64,000 bases of DNA from positions 7,130,001 to 7,194,000 of the forward strand of contig OW051472.1 in the NCBI GenBank assembly GCA_932521025.1. The letters are read 5' to 3'. The notes under the pieces were generated by a model that worked only from the letters and a program-made list of their open reading frames with translations, did no database searches and had not been told where the DNA came from. Shown here in pieces: positions 62,342 to 64,000 of the stretch; within the stretch, counting starts at the first letter, position 1; every line of letters starts with the position of its first letter. The position numbers were made by a program, and so were the translations under genes. This stretch comes from Oscheius onirici (taxonomy: Eukaryota > Nematoda > Chromadorea > Rhabditida > Rhabditidae).

Positions 62342-62897
62342 AGGTCTCGCCAAAATGAGTTTCAAATTTCTGGTCCCGGCTTGGTCTCGAGGCGACTTGG
62401 CGCGCAAACTATTTTAGGCGGGATTTCAAATTTTTACCGTTTTCTAGTCGAATTTTCGTTTTTTTTTTCATATTTTTAACCCATTTTTCTTGTTTCTTTT
62501 TTGCCTATCAACCGTGGAAATGCCCTCTTCGATTTTAAGAAAAAAATACTAGTAGAAAATTGTTTAGTTTTCAATTTTTATCGCTTATCGTCGTCAAAGC
62601 AAGTGCTATCATCGGCAGGATTGATAAATCACAAGTAGGAGTACTATTTCCAGGCCTATATTCGCAAACACCAGCATCGACACCCTCTTAGAGCTTCTTT
62701 TTCTATTTTTGATCATTTTGGAATTATTTTTACATAAAATCATAAAGAGCGTTTTTACGATTGATAGGCAAGAAAGAAACAAGAAAAATGGCTTAAAAAT
62801 AAAAAAAGTTTGAAATCCCGCCTAAAATAATTTGTGCGCCAAGTCGCCTCGAGACCAAGCCGGGACCAGAAATTTGAAACTCATTTTGGCGAGACCT
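62342..62897. repeat. Foldback element 1 of 4
   Basis: Ends pair as AGGTCTCGCCAAAATGAGTT and its complement. Arms continue through CTGGTCCCGGCTTGGTCTCG, GGCGGGATTTCAAA and an A/T-rich CTTGTTTCTT region. Arms are about 170 bp with an unpaired centre of about 240 bp. Confidence 0.88.
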
Positions 62898-62900
62898 ATA

Positions 62901-63215
62901 GTCGATTCCAAAAAAAATGGTGCTTAATTCAAACCGGCCCGCCAAGAATTTCGCGGGAATATGAACGCAGAAAATTCAATTAGGAAATTGTTAGTTTTGC
63001 ATTCATCATTTCTTGGCCGATTTTTACTCGTTTTTTTGCTCAAGAATAGTAGAATGTACACTTTATTACGCGAAGAAAGTAACTATTCAGATTATTATCG
63101 GCTACATAAAAAATAACTAAGCTGGAAAAGATAAGGTATATTTTTGAGCGTTCGAATTCCCGCGAATTTCTTGGCGGGCTGGTTTAAATTATGCACCATT
63201 TTTTTTAGAATCGCC
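62901..63215. repeat. Foldback element 2 of 4
   Basis: Left end GTCGATTCCAAAAAAAATGG pairs with a right end whose complement reads GGCGATTCTAAAAAAAATGG. Pairing continues over CCGCCAAGAATTTCGCGGGA. Arms are about 65 bp. Confidence 0.85.
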
Positions 63216-63219
63216 TATA

Positions 63220-63658
63220 GTCCATTTCCAACGAAGAGCGGCACTTAGGCAATTTTTTAAAGGATTTTTCGCGAGGTTCTCGACACGAAATTTCGAAAAT
63301 TACGGCCGCTGCGTTCGATTTCATTCCATTATGTTCAACTTTGATTATTCTTTGCAACTTTCTAGCTGTTTTTCTCGTTTCTGACTGCCTTTTCGAACTC
63401 AGCGTATAAACTTACCTACTTGTTGTAAAAACTGGAAGAAAATCGCCCATTTTCAGTGTCACGGCTGTTTTATCGAGAAAACTGTCATTTTATGTCAATT
63501 GAACATCAAAAGTGTTGTTTTTCCCGTCTTTTTGATGAAAAGTAGGTTTTTATAGGTGTAGAAGAAAATGCCAAAAATAACCTAATAATGAAAGAAGTAG
63601 CAAAAATAGGATTCAGGCCAGAAATTTCAAATTGGCGCGCTCTTCGTTAGAAATGGAC
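63220..63658. repeat. Foldback element 3 of 4, interrupted at its right end
   Basis: Left end GTCCATTTCCAACGAAGAGC pairs with right GCTCTTCGTTAGAAATGGAC. The detectable arms are short (about 25 bp), plus weaker internal pairing. Element 4 appears to sit inside or against its right terminus. Confidence 0.75.
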
Positions 63659-63949
63659 CTGTTGCAGTTGAAATTGATCAGCCGTTGATATTGACCGGAA
63701 ATTTCACTTTTTTCTATTTTTATCGATCTTTTTTGATTTTTTTATTATTGTAGAATATCCTATTTGGAACGTTTTGATACCAAAACGACCGCAAAAATGG
63801 GAAAAATACACTTTAAAACAATTTCACACGCCATGTTTGGTTGTTTTAGGCTTAGCTAAGCCTTTAGCCCATATAAACGGCTAGTTTTTAAACCTAAAAT
63901 AATGAATTTCCTGTCAATATCAACGGCTGGTCAATTTCAACTGCAACAG
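63659..63949. repeat. Foldback element 4 of 4
   Basis: Left end CTGTTGCAGTTGAAATTGAT pairs with right ATCAACGG...CAATTTCAACTGCAACAG. Pairing extends through the CAGCCGTTGATATTGAC segment, giving arms of about 45 bp. Confidence 0.85.
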
Positions 63950-64000
63950 ACCATATAGCTGTTGTGAACGTGTGCTCAGCAGGCTTGTTGATTTGCTGTG

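Overview
The window is eukaryotic and almost certainly from a nematode. Genes are dense and on both strands. Introns are very short (mostly 35-45 nt) and end in TTTCAG-like acceptors. Several start codons sit a few bases after such an acceptor, as expected for spliced-leader trans-splicing. The gene families also fit: MLT-10-like moulting protein, nas-type astacins with EGF/CUB/ShKT domains, TWiK-type K2P channel, nematode chemoreceptor, ET-module protein, CC/ShKT secreted protein, an expanded TTBK-like kinase family and an F-box protein. The species cannot be fixed from sequence alone; a rhabditid-type nematode is the best guess.

Layout. 0.7-3.3 kb: a broken astacin on the minus strand and a signal-peptide exon. 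3.5-4.9 kb: a long foldback repeat. 5.2-5.7 kb: a replacement-type histone H3 gene with an altered tail. 7.1-8.9 kb: propionyl-CoA carboxylase beta. 9.0-11.5 kb: a two-pore potassium channel with abnormal selectivity filters. 15.5-26.4 kb: mostly secreted or membrane proteins of unknown role, plus a ZP-domain protein and an intact astacin. 28.2-31.3 kb: an MLT-10-like protein. 31.5-34.9 kb: a CC/ShKT secreted protein whose large intron holds a hAT-like MITE. 37.3-41.3 kb: an unknown membrane protein and a 7TM chemoreceptor.

41.5-50.3 kb is the most striking block. A complete 14-exon importin-7/8 gene (minus strand, about 1,050 aa) contains three other genes in its introns: eEF2 kinase on the same strand in intron 1, a small disordered protein on the opposite strand, and a TTBK/CK1-like kinase on the opposite strand near the 3' end. 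Further right come a ~1 kb near-perfect palindrome carrying a tRNA-Met-like module, a possible L7Ae-like protein, a TBC1D13-like Rab GAP, an F-box gene, an ATF6-like ER-anchored bZIP factor, a gene not recognised, and a chain of four abutting foldback elements at the window end.

The genes do not form one pathway. Common themes are cuticle and secretion biology (astacins, ZP protein, MLT-10, CC/ShKT protein), stress and translation control (ATF6-like factor, eEF2 kinase) and heavy invasion by short inverted-repeat elements. No bacterial operons, CRISPR arrays, rRNA genes or convincing functional tRNA genes were seen. Exon joins were worked out by hand from reading frame and splice-site consensus and have not been tested against transcripts.
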